Positions 1-5,724 of a DNA stretch of 14,662 nt are shown piece after piece (position 1 is the first letter of the stretch; each line of letters begins with the position of its first letter). The notes below the pieces were generated by a model. That model worked only from the letters and a program-made list of their open reading frames with translations, had not been told where the DNA came from and searched no databases. Both the position numbers and the translations under genes were made by a program. Origin of the DNA: Pseudocoprococcus catus (lineage in GTDB: Bacteria; Bacillota; Clostridia; Lachnospirales; Lachnospiraceae); NCBI RefSeq assembly GCF_902381825.1, contig NZ_LR698973.1, positions 540,877 through 555,538 on the forward strand. Direction: 5' to 3'.

Positions 1-83
1 TCCGCCTTTTTTTTCTGCATTTTATCTGCTGCATGTAATATGGATCATTCATTCGGTATCCTATATCCGATAAAAATTGGTTA

Positions 84-857
84 TTAACGGTATTCTTTGA
101 AGCAGGTGACCGGAATCATATAACGGTTAGGCAGATCCGGCCGCTTACCCGGATATTCGCCGATGGCAATGCCGTTGTAGCCCTTTTCAAGCAAGGTATT
201 CAACTGCGCCAGACTGATGATGGCCACAGAATTCTCGCCATCTAAGTAAGCAATATGGTAGAATTCAGGGCGAATACCGGCATTTTTTGTAAATGCGCAG
301 ATATTCTTGTAAACATGCTTGCCCAGCAGCAGGCTGTCGCAGCCATATTTCGGAACCATTGTGCCGTTCCCCTGAGTTGTTCCCTGATAGCGGATCTGCT
401 TCTTGATCTTGAGGTAGAGAAGCGAATTGCCGTTAATCCAGTAGCCGCTTGGCTTACCGATCAGCCACTGGTTCTCCGGGCGATGCTGGTAGTAAGTCGG
501 CAGATATGCATAGTCATTGAAGGGAAATACAGTCTCTTTAGTGCCGCGGGATTTGCTGATGAGCGCGCTGATAATGGCACAGGATTCCTTATTCTCAGCA
601 ATCTGATTCTCAATTTTGGATGGGGCGTAAGGATTGGAAATCTTCAATTTGCCGTGCTTCCTTGGGCCGTGTTCCTGAAGAACAATATTGTCCGCATATC
701 TTCGGGAATTCTCAAGGACGATGAGATCGAAAGTGACATGGGCATTCAGTGGATACTCCATGCCCTCTTTCATCTTGAAACTGATGTCGTGTTCGCCTTC
801 GGCTTTGATGTAGCCGTATTTCTGTTCGGGATTGACGTATTTGATTGTACCTTCCAT
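84..857 (-). CDS. Cold-shock-like N-terminal domain fused to an unrecognised C-terminal region
   Basis: The protein has 258 residues. Residues 1-61 read as a cold-shock/S1-like beta-barrel: it opens MEGTIKYVNPEQKYGYIKAE, where KYGYIKAE sits where the KGFGFI RNA-binding motif lies in Csp proteins, and DISFK occupies the second RNA-binding strand. A basic linker (around residues 62-75) follows, then about 180 residues I do not recognise, rich in Tyr, Gly and Asn, with no membrane segment or signal peptide. A nucleic-acid-binding role for the N-terminus is inference; no function is assigned to the rest. The frame is open to 902, but I chose the ATG at 857 because AAAGGAG lies 8 nt upstream; the longer start lacks such a site. 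A single-gene unit, divergent from rsmI, with a TATAAT-like box at 920-925. No convincing terminator is visible in bases 1-83. Confidence 0.75.
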   Translation of the reverse strand: MEGTIKYVNPEQKYGYIKAEGEHDISFKMKEGMEYPLNAHVTFDLIVLENSRRYADNIVLQEHGPRKHGKLKISNPYAPSKIENQIAENKESCAIISALISKSRGTKETVFPFNDYAYLPTYYQHRPENQWLIGKPSGYWINGNSLLYLKIKKQIRYQGTTQGNGTMVPKYGCDSLLLGKHVYKNICAFTKNAGIRPEFYHIAYLDGENSVAIISLAQLNTLLEKGYNGIAIGEYPGKRPDLPNRYMIPVTCFKEYR

Positions 858-919
858 GTTGATTTCTCCTTTGATGGTGATGTTTTGAAGAAAAATGCTC
901 ATACTGAGTTGTTGGTTCC

Positions 920-925
920 ATTATA
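920..925 (-). promoter_or_regulatory. Probable -10 box for the cold-shock-fusion gene
   Basis: A perfect TATAAT on the minus strand lies about 60 nt upstream of the start codon at 857. No good -35 hexamer is found 16-18 nt further upstream, so this rests on the -10 box and its position alone. Confidence 0.4.
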
Positions 926-969
926 TCATAGATGGGAGAATTTCTGTAGTCCGGATGGTATTTTGGAAG

Positions 970-998
970 TTGGATTTGAGGGGGGATTATAGTATAAT
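970..998 (+). promoter_or_regulatory. Promoter for rsmI
   Basis: TTGGAT (970-975), a 17-nt spacer and a perfect TATAAT (993-998) point towards rsmI, about 100 nt upstream of its start. The spacing is ideal and the -35 is moderate. It gives a leader of roughly 95 nt that holds only a weak CCCC/GGGG hairpin (1024-1041). Confidence 0.6.
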
Positions 999-1100
999 AG
1001 GGATGATTAAGCAAAGCCTAAAGCCCCGGATGCTGAAGGGGTGAAAATATGATAAAGAAAAAATGATGCATAGAAGCAGAAAAGAAAGGAATCGGCAGAA

Positions 1101-1955
1101 ATGGCAGGAAAATTATATTTATGCGCAACGCCTATCGGCAATCTGGATGACATTACGTATCGTGTGCTTGAGACACTGAAATCGGTGAATCTGATTGCTG
1201 CGGAGGATACACGCAACAGCATTAAATTGCTGAATCATTTTGACATACATGTACCGATGACAAGTTATCATGAGTTTAACAAAATTGATAAGGCAAAATA
1301 TCTGGTTAATCAGATGTTAGACGGTACGAACATTGCATTGATTACGGATGCCGGTACACCCGGAATTTCTGATCCGGGAGAGGAATTGGTGCGTTTTTGT
1401 TACGAAGCGGGAATAGAAGTGACTTCCCTTCCGGGTCCGGCAGCCTGCATTACGGCATTGACATTGTCCGGTTTATCCACCCGCAGATTCTGTTTTGAGG
1501 GTTTTCTTCCAACAGATAAGAAGGAGCGTCAGGTGGTTCTTGAACGTTTGAAGAAAGAGACAAGAACAACTGTCTTCTATGAGGCCCCGCACAGGCTGCT
1601 GAAGACACTTCCGCTGCTGATAGAGGCAGCAGGAGAGGACAGGAAGGTTTCTGTATGCCGAGAGATTACAAAACGCCACGAAACGGTGTTCAGAGCTACT
1701 CTTGGTGAAGCGTATGCCTATTATCAGGCCAATGAGCCGAAGGGGGAGATCGTGCTTGTGCTGGAGGGAGTTTCTCAGAAGAAGCTGGATGAGGAACAGC
1801 AGCAGTCATGGGAGAGTATGTCCATTGAAGATCATATGGCGCTGTATATGAGCCAAGGCCTTCAGAAGAAAGAAGCGATGAAGCGCGTGGCAGCGGACAG
1901 AGGTGTGACGAAGCGGGATATTTATCAGTATTTGTTGGATTGTAAAGGCGAATAA
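1101..1955 (+). CDS. rsmI: 16S rRNA (cytidine(1402)-2'-O)-methyltransferase RsmI
   Basis: The protein has 284 residues, the usual length for RsmI. It is a SAM-dependent tetrapyrrole-methylase-fold enzyme that 2'-O-methylates C1402 in the ribosomal P site. Visible hallmarks are ATPIGNLDDIT (9-19), AEDTRN (34-39), the glycine-rich SAM-binding DAGTPGISDPG (83-93), PGPAA (111-115), FEGFLP near 132-137, YEAPHR, and the KGEIVLVLEG strand. The C-terminal helical tail, ending QYLLDCKGE, carries the usual KKEAMKRVA segment. The ATG at 1101 has AAAGGA about 11 nt upstream and gives the canonical MAGKLYLCATPIGN start. It is a single-gene unit with its own promoter at 970-998, and I saw no strong terminator between its stop and the following cassette. 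Confidence 0.95.
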   Translation: MAGKLYLCATPIGNLDDITYRVLETLKSVNLIAAEDTRNSIKLLNHFDIHVPMTSYHEFNKIDKAKYLVNQMLDGTNIALITDAGTPGISDPGEELVRFCYEAGIEVTSLPGPAACITALTLSGLSTRRFCFEGFLPTDKKERQVVLERLKKETRTTVFYEAPHRLLKTLPLLIEAAGEDRKVSVCREITKRHETVFRATLGEAYAYYQANEPKGEIVLVLEGVSQKKLDEEQQQSWESMSIEDHMALYMSQGLQKKEAMKRVAADRGVTKRDIYQYLLDCKGE

Positions 1956-2033
1956 TACAAAATAAATTTAAAAATTGCTTATTTAATAAGCGGTGGGGAA
2001 GAATGAGTAAAAAAAATAATATAGGCCATGTGC

Positions 2034-2062
2034 TTGACTGATCTAATGGAAGTAAATAAAAT
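2034..2062 (+). promoter_or_regulatory. Promoter of the DUF6978-DUF1828/1829 cassette
   Basis: TTGACT (2034-2039), an exact 17-nt spacer and TAAAAT (2057-2062) lie about 40 nt upstream of the first cassette gene. This indicates the two genes are expressed from their own promoter rather than only by read-through from rsmI. Confidence 0.6.
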
Positions 2063-2104
2063 ATTAATTGAAGTAGTGTAAATTGGTACGAAAAGGGTGT
2101 AGGT

Positions 2105-2557
2105 ATGACAAACTTAGAATTTGAAAATTTGTTACAGATGAAAAAAGTGTTTGTTAAAGACAATGTGAGTTTGCCGAGCCGTGGAGAAGCGGGGATTTTT
2201 GATTTAAAAAGTAAAACAACAAATGACAAGTTCTATTTGGATGTAGACCGACGTGGAAGAATTGAATTTTCCAAGTTTAAAATACAGAATCGATTTGCAG
2301 GCAACAAATTGCCGCTTGTTAGAATAGATATTGATTCTGCACCGCATATGAATCCAGATGGTTCGAAAACATCGAGAAATCATATACATATTTTTAAAGA
2401 AATGGAGAATGATACAGGAAATCTTCCATGGGCATATAGTTTAGAAGATTTCGAACCGATTAATTTTAACAGAGATTGTATTAATTTTATGGAAATTTTT
2501 TCTGGCTTTTGTGAATACTGCAATATTATTATGAATAATATTCAGGGGGTGATATAA
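2105..2557 (+). CDS. DUF6978-like protein, first gene of an AT-rich cassette
   Basis: The protein has 150 residues and is soluble, with no signal peptide or membrane helix. It resembles the uncharacterised family I know as DUF6978; this is from memory and should be confirmed. The most distinctive stretch is RIDIDSAPHMNPDG (73-86) followed by NHIHIF (92-97). H81, D85, H93 and H95 form an H-x-x-x-D...H-x-H cluster that could bind a metal or form an active site; that reading is inference. AAAGGGTGTAGG precedes the ATG. The stop is only 2 nt before the next ATG, so the pair is probably translationally coupled. Both genes are clearly more AT-rich than rsmI or metG, which suggests horizontal acquisition. 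Biochemical role unknown. Confidence 0.8.
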   Translation: MTNLEFENLLQMKKVFVKDNVSLPSRGEAGIFDLKSKTTNDKFYLDVDRRGRIEFSKFKIQNRFAGNKLPLVRIDIDSAPHMNPDGSKTSRNHIHIFKEMENDTGNLPWAYSLEDFEPINFNRDCINFMEIFSGFCEYCNIIMNNIQGVI

Positions 2558-2559
2558 TC

Positions 2560-3336
2560 ATGGCACAGTTGGATATAGATTTTAGTAAACAATATTTGGA
2601 ATGGCTGAAACAGAACATTGAACAATATCAGGTAAGGGATTCTATATTCAGAATAACATTACCTTTTCTGGATAGAAATAATGATTGTGTGGAAGTATAT
2701 ATAGTTGATAATGGTGATGGAACATATCAGATAACAGATGATGGAGCAACTATCAATGACTTAGAGTTTAGCGGATTCGATATTGAAACAAGTGAAAGAC
2801 GGAAGAAAATTTTAAATTCGATAATTGCCGCGTATGGGATAACGCGGTTAGATACGAATGAGTTAGTTGTAAAATGTACAAGGGATGATTTGCCTTTAAA
2901 AAAGCATATGCTGGCACAATGTATGGTTAAGGTAAGTGACATGTTCTATTTATCAAAAAATACTATACAATCCGTATTTCTTGATGATGTACAAAGTTTT
3001 TTTGATGCAAATGATGTGCGTTATGTTGATAATATATGTCTTACTGGAAAGAGTAAGCTAACAACGCATTATGATTTTGCTATTGCACGTTCTAAAAAGT
3101 CAGCTGAGAGATTCATTAAAGTTGTAAATAATATGGATTTAAATGCAGCAAGAAATATTATTTTTGCTTGGAATGATACAAAAGATATGCGTCAGCCAGA
3201 AGCAAAATTATATGCATTTATTCAGAATACAGACAAAAAAATATCGGATGATGCCATAGGAGCGTTGAAAGAATATGAAATAAAGCCAGCTTTATGGTCG
3301 AAAAAAGATAGTTATATATCGGAGTTAATTGCCTAG
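2560..3336 (+). CDS. DUF1828/DUF1829 domain protein, second gene of an AT-rich cassette
   Basis: The protein has 258 residues. The N-terminal half matches DUF1828 as I know it: VYIVDNGDGTYQITDDG (46-62), followed by a conserved region through INDLEFSGFD. The C-terminal half matches DUF1829: GKSKLTTHYDFAIARSKKSAERF (about 163-185), followed by NNMDLNAARNIIFAWND. These two domains usually occur together in this order. Neither has a function I can state. The ordered D/K residues around YDFAIARSK could suit a nuclease-like fold, but this is speculation. The start has GGGGGTGA upstream, and the gene begins 2 nt after the DUF6978-like stop. A strong hairpin at 3341-3373 follows. AT-rich codon use matches its partner and differs from flanking housekeeping genes. 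Possible roles include defence or toxin-antitoxin; none is shown by the sequence. Confidence 0.82.
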   Translation: MAQLDIDFSKQYLEWLKQNIEQYQVRDSIFRITLPFLDRNNDCVEVYIVDNGDGTYQITDDGATINDLEFSGFDIETSERRKKILNSIIAAYGITRLDTNELVVKCTRDDLPLKKHMLAQCMVKVSDMFYLSKNTIQSVFLDDVQSFFDANDVRYVDNICLTGKSKLTTHYDFAIARSKKSAERFIKVVNNMDLNAARNIIFAWNDTKDMRQPEAKLYAFIQNTDKKISDDAIGALKEYEIKPALWSKKDSYISELIA

Positions 3337-3339
3337 TCC

Positions 3340-3374
3340 AAAAGCTCCCCACATTTTACAGCTGGGGAGCTTTG
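3340..3374. terminator. Bidirectional terminator between the cassette and the AbrB gene
   Basis: AAAGCTCCCC (3341-3350) pairs perfectly with GGGGAGCTTT (3364-3373), extended by an A-T pair, around an 11-nt loop. The genes on either side converge. The T-rich sides are short in both directions (TTT on plus, TTTT on minus), so efficiency may be moderate. Confidence 0.7.
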
Positions 3375-3414
3375 ATATAAAAAAATAAAACATATTTGAG
3401 CGGTCATTGTTCTG

Positions 3415-3684
3415 TCAGACACCCTCAATCACATGAAGTCCTGCAAGACGGGCCATTTCCATAATGGACTGCTTGGAAACTTTCTTGTCATGGAAATCAA
3501 TCAGTTCATCCATATTGCCGGTAAAGATATCACTGGCTTCATATTTTCTCAAAATAATGCGATCGTCATCTACAAAGATTTCAAGCGGGTCATGTTCGCC
3601 GATATTCAGGTTGCGTCGGAGCTCAATAGGGAGCGTAATTCTTCCGAGATCATCCAGCTTTCTTACAACACCTGTGCTTTTCAT
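3415..3684 (-). CDS. AbrB/SpoVT-family transition-state regulator
   Basis: The protein has 89 residues. Residues 1-48 form the swapped-hairpin DNA-binding domain (MKSTGVVRKLDDLGRITLPI, then ELRRNLNIGEHDPLEIFVDD and IILRKY), typical of clostridial AbrB/SpoVT proteins that act as dimeric regulators of growth-phase or sporulation genes. The C-terminal 40 residues follow the layout of the small zinc-ribbon tail seen in many clostridial homologues, but here there is no cysteine anywhere: IFTG stands where IFCG is common, and KVSKQS where KVCxxC is common. So the tail cannot bind zinc in that way. The frame begins with TTG at 3687, but AGGAGG lies 8 nt before the ATG at 3684 and only 5 nt before TTG, so ATG is preferred. 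Its leader carries a terminator-like hairpin (3738-3774). Confidence 0.9.
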   Translation of the reverse strand: MKSTGVVRKLDDLGRITLPIELRRNLNIGEHDPLEIFVDDDRIILRKYEASDIFTGNMDELIDFHDKKVSKQSIMEMARLAGLHVIEGV

Positions 3685-3706
3685 CAAAAAAACCTCCTTA
3701 TTTCAG

Positions 3707-3731
3707 GCAGGCAAAGGAAAATCGTGCCTGC
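3707..3731 (-). promoter_or_regulatory. Second leader hairpin just upstream of the AbrB ribosome-binding site
   Basis: GCAGGCA and TGCCTGC arms (3725-3731 and 3707-3713) pair perfectly across an 11-nt loop, ending about 9 nt before the AGGAGG site. No T-run follows, so this is a leader structure or protein-binding site, not a terminator. Confidence 0.45.
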
Positions 3732-3737
3732 GGAAAA

Positions 3738-3774
3738 CAAAAAAAGACAACCAAAACAAGTGTTTCGATTGTCT
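3738..3774 (-). terminator. Terminator-like hairpin inside the AbrB leader (possible attenuator)
   Basis: A 30-bp near-palindrome (3745-3774) reads on the minus strand as AGACAATCGAAACA, a 2-nt centre, then TGTTTTGGTTGTCT. Its two imperfect positions become G-U pairs only in minus-strand RNA. The stem runs straight into a T-tract (TTTTTT, G, TTTT) on that strand, the full signature of an intrinsic terminator. It lies downstream of the promoter at 3804-3832 and upstream of the AbrB start, so transcription must pass it. No other minus-strand gene lies upstream that it could end. It could also serve as an operator. Confidence 0.65.
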
Positions 3775-3777
3775 CCA

Positions 3778-3806
3778 TTGACATACATATTTATCTGCGT
3801 TCTAAT
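3778..3806 (+). promoter_or_regulatory. Plus-strand promoter overlapping the AbrB promoter
   Basis: TTGACA (3778-3783), 17 nt, TCTAAT (3801-3806). It points towards the isochorismatase gene, across the minus-strand promoter at 3804-3832, and the two -10 boxes overlap. The match is good, but a nearer promoter (3875-3903) exists for the downstream gene. Confidence 0.4.
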
Positions 3807-3832
3807 ATATCATTTAAGAAAGAAGATGTCAA
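3804..3832 (-). promoter_or_regulatory. Promoter of the AbrB gene
   Basis: On the minus strand, a perfect TTGACA (3827-3832), a 17-nt spacer and TATATT (3804-3809). The predicted start near 3797 gives a leader of about 110 nt that includes the terminator-like hairpin and a second hairpin. Confidence 0.65.
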
Positions 3833-3874
3833 CTGAAATTGTTGAAATTTTCCAGTATGTTGGTGGGAAATATA

Positions 3875-3903
3875 TTGTCATATCGGGGTGCAGATGGTAA
3901 AAT
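3875..3903 (+). promoter_or_regulatory. Promoter of the isochorismatase-like gene
   Basis: TTGTCA (3875-3880), a 17-nt spacer and TAAAAT (3898-3903), about 70 nt before the start codon at 3973. Confidence 0.55.
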
Positions 3904-3972
3904 AAACAGGAGAATATCTGACACGGGGGTTATAAATGTCGGATAAACAAAAAGATAATGGAGGGGTTTACG

Positions 3973-4515
3973 ATGAGAATTTTACCAGAAGAAACAGGCG
4001 CTGTTGTGATTGATATGCAGGAGAAGCTGATGATGGCCATGAATGAGACAAAGGCCTGCGAAGAGAAGGCTGCAATGCTTCTGAAAGGTCTTCAGGTGCT
4101 GTCGATTCCGACGGTGATCGTTCAGCAGTATACAAAGGGACTGGGCCACACATTGCCGTCACTTTATGAAGCAGCAGGCACAACGGAATACTGTGAGAAG
4201 GCATCTTTCAGCTGTTGCAGAAATAAGGCGGTTCTTGATAAGCTTGAGAGTATGGGGAAGAAGAATATTCTTGTGATGGGAACAGAAGCACATATCTGTG
4301 TTCTTCAGTCCTGTATCGATCTGAAGGCAGCAGGATTCCAGCCGGTGATGGTGGTGGATGCAGTTGCTTCACGGCGGGAAGCAGACAAGAAGATAGCCAT
4401 TGAGAGAGCAATCCAGGAAGGTATTCTTGTGACAACAGCGGAAGCAGTCCTGTTCGAACTGACACTGGATTCGACGAATCCATGCTTTAAGGCCATTTCC
4501 AAACTTGTGAAATAG
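3973..4515 (+). CDS. Isochorismatase-like cysteine hydrolase
   Basis: The protein has 180 residues, typical for this family. It has the Rossmann-like isochorismatase fold with the presumed catalytic triad D14 (VVIDMQ), K76 (EKASFS) and C109 (GTEAHICVLQ), and the G-T pair before EAH where family members have a cis-peptide. It looks closest to the YcaC-like or general amidohydrolase branch; substrate unknown. It is not likely a true siderophore isochorismatase, as no such pathway is nearby. Probably cytosolic. The frame is open from an ATG at 3958, but GGAGGG (3960-3965) lies 7 nt before the ATG at 3973, and no site precedes 3958, so 3973 is chosen. A strong hairpin follows at 4554-4613. A 25-codon out-of-frame ORF (3936-4013) overlaps its start. 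Confidence 0.9.
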   Translation: MRILPEETGAVVIDMQEKLMMAMNETKACEEKAAMLLKGLQVLSIPTVIVQQYTKGLGHTLPSLYEAAGTTEYCEKASFSCCRNKAVLDKLESMGKKNILVMGTEAHICVLQSCIDLKAAGFQPVMVVDAVASRREADKKIAIERAIQEGILVTTAEAVLFELTLDSTNPCFKAISKLVK

Positions 4516-4553
4516 TATCTTATAAGAGTGTGAAATAATAGAATATGATGAAG

Positions 4554-4613
4554 AAATCCCTCATTTCAAAACAATATGGTTCAGAAGCCATTGGGTTTTG
4601 AAATGAGGGATTT
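4554..4613. terminator. Strong bidirectional terminator with 19-bp perfect stem
   Basis: AAATCCCTCATTTCAAAAC (4554-4572) is perfectly complementary to 4595-4613. The 22-nt loop can form a small inner ATGG/CCAT stem. It lies between convergent genes. T-rich sequence follows on both strands (ATTTTGTCTATTATTT on plus, ATTTCTTC on minus), so it can serve both. Confidence 0.85.
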
Positions 4614-4619
4614 TGTCTA

Positions 4620-5036
4620 TTATTTGGACTTTTTGTCGGCGGATTTCTTATCAGTAGATTTCTTGATGAATTTCTTCAGTTTCTTGCGGGTGCCTTTGCT
4701 GATGTCGTGTTCCATCAGATCTGCTTCGGCAAGAGCTGTCTGTTCGTCTACATCAAGGATCTCCGTGAGAAAACGATAGACGATCTTGTTGGTATCAAGG
4801 ATATTCTTGGCTGTGTCACGGCCTGCGTCCGTCAGGGTAATCTTGCCGTAATGCTCATGTTCCAGCAGTTCCAGTTCCTTCAAGGTATTCATGGCCCGGT
4901 TGACACTTGGCTTGGAGATACCAAGGGAACGGGCAATATCTGTGATGCGCACTTCCTGACCTTCAAGGTTCAAAAGGTATATTTCCTTTAAATAATCTTC
5001 CAAAGACGCGGATAATCGTGTTGTTTCTTCTTTCAT
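4620..5036 (-). CDS. DtxR/MntR-family regulator with altered metal ligands
   Basis: The protein has 138 residues. An N-terminal winged helix (about 10-70: SLEDYLKEIY, ITDIARSLGISKPSVNRAMNTL, HYGKITLTDAG) is followed by a short dimerisation region and a lysine-rich tail, with no SH3-like third domain, so it is MntR-sized. By hand alignment with Bacillus MntR, D14, D106, E109 and H110 sit at the D8, E99, E102 and H103 positions, but E11 is K17 and H77 is N83. Metal sensing may therefore differ or be lost. The frame opens with TTG at 5054; AAAGGTGG lies 7 nt before the ATG at 5036, which is preferred. It follows the MarR gene by 58 nt with no clear promoter or terminator between, so they are probably one operon. 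No feo or mnt transport gene is nearby. Confidence 0.85.
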   Translation of the reverse strand: MKEETTRLSASLEDYLKEIYLLNLEGQEVRITDIARSLGISKPSVNRAMNTLKELELLEHEHYGKITLTDAGRDTAKNILDTNKIVYRFLTEILDVDEQTALAEADLMEHDISKGTRKKLKKFIKKSTDKKSADKKSK

Positions 5037-5094
5037 TTTATTACCACCTTTCAACTTGTGAGGTCGGTTCTGTGTCTTTTGATGGGTGCAGTGC

Positions 5095-5529
5095 TCAGAT
5101 ATCCTTCAGATTCTTCTCAAAGGAGGAGAGTCCCTTGATCAGGATCCGGCATTCCTCTTCGGTCAGAGAGGCATGGATGGCATCTACAATACGGGTGTGG
5201 AAATCCTCATGATGCCGGAAGGCGGATTCGCCCTTCTCGGTGAGAGATACGAGAACAACACGACGGTCTGTTTCACTGCGGGTTCGAAGAACATATTCCT
5301 TTCGAACCAGTCCGTTGATGGCAATGGTCAGCGTGCCCACGGTGACGCCTACCTTCTTGGCAAGGGAGGACATATTGACTTCGTTGTGAAGACCGATGGC
5401 ATTGATGACATGCATGTCATTGACGGAGATATCCTTGAAGGTGTCCCTGATAAGAAAATTCCGTTCAATATCCAGTGCATGATCAAAAAGATAAACAAGG
5501 ATTTCGTTCAGCTGATCATAATTATCCAT
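5095..5529 (-). CDS. MarR-family regulator, FabT-like
   Basis: The protein has 144 residues. The winged-helix region includes VNDMHVINAIG, the HTH MSSLAKKVGVTVGTLTIAIN (about 53-72) and the wing around SETDRRVVLVSLTEKG (85-100), followed by C-terminal dimerisation helices. The VNDMHVIxAIG and VGTLTxAI segments resemble FabT, the fatty-acid-synthesis repressor that usually opens fab operons in Firmicutes. No fab gene is present here, so the target is unknown. The frame begins with GTG at 5547; I prefer the ATG at 5529 (AAAGG about 10 nt upstream) over GTG, which has no site. A good promoter (5613-5641) and a 25-bp inverted repeat (5561-5585) lie upstream, consistent with autoregulation. Probably co-transcribed with the DtxR-like gene. 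Confidence 0.87.
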   Translation of the reverse strand: MDNYDQLNEILVYLFDHALDIERNFLIRDTFKDISVNDMHVINAIGLHNEVNMSSLAKKVGVTVGTLTIAINGLVRKEYVLRTRSETDRRVVLVSLTEKGESAFRHHEDFHTRIVDAIHASLTEEECRILIKGLSSFEKNLKDI

Positions 5530-5560
5530 AAAAAATAAACCTTTCACAATTATTCTGTAC

Positions 5561-5585
5561 CTTCTGACATGTGACCTGTCTGAAG
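5561..5585. promoter_or_regulatory. Operator-like inverted repeat upstream of the MarR gene
   Basis: CTTCTGACA (5561-5569) and TGTCTGAAG (5577-5585) match as an inverted repeat at 8 of 9 positions across 7 nt. It lies between the promoter and the start codon. The octamer CATGTGAC occurs here (5568-5575) and again in the promoter spacer (5629-5636). MarR proteins commonly bind such sites; binding here is inferred. Confidence 0.5.
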
Positions 5586-5612
5586 TCCATAACGTACATA
5601 TATCTAAGGCTC

Positions 5613-5641
5613 ATTATAACATTTGTACCATGTGACGGCAA
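5613..5641 (-). promoter_or_regulatory. Promoter of the marR-dtxR-like operon
   Basis: On the minus strand, TTGCCG (5636-5641), 17 nt, and a perfect TATAAT (5613-5618). It lies just after the pckA terminator, with a leader of about 75 nt. Confidence 0.65.
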
Positions 5642-5654
5642 GAAAAATAAAGGG

Positions 5655-5698
5655 ATGAAAAGCAAACAGGAGGCGATGCAGATGACATCTCCTCCTGT
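5655..5698 (-). terminator. Intrinsic terminator of pckA
   Basis: On the minus strand, ACAGGAGG pairs with CCTCCTGT, continued after one mismatch by GATG/CATC (5666-5698). It is followed by TTTGCTTTT. It lies about 25 nt beyond the pckA stop codon. Confidence 0.85.
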
Positions 5699-5724
5699 CG
5701 GAAAATTCTATGATATGATCTAAA

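Noticed and set aside
1..83. Terminator for the cold-shock-fusion gene
   Set aside because: Only weak ATCGG/CCGAT-type pairing is visible on the minus strand, with no T-tract next to it; the window edge cuts off the rest.
255..992. 245-codon open frame on the plus strand opposite the cold-shock-fusion gene
   Set aside because: No ribosome-binding site and no recognisable domain; it mirrors the minus-strand gene, which has a good start site and a recognisable domain.
1956..2002. GCTTATT/AATAAGC palindrome after rsmI as a terminator
   Set aside because: The stem is short and AT-rich, with a loop too tight to form fully, and no T-run follows.
3433..3900. 155-codon plus-strand frame through the AbrB gene and its leader
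   Set aside because: It is antisense to a clear AbrB protein, spans promoters and the terminator hairpin, and has no family features.
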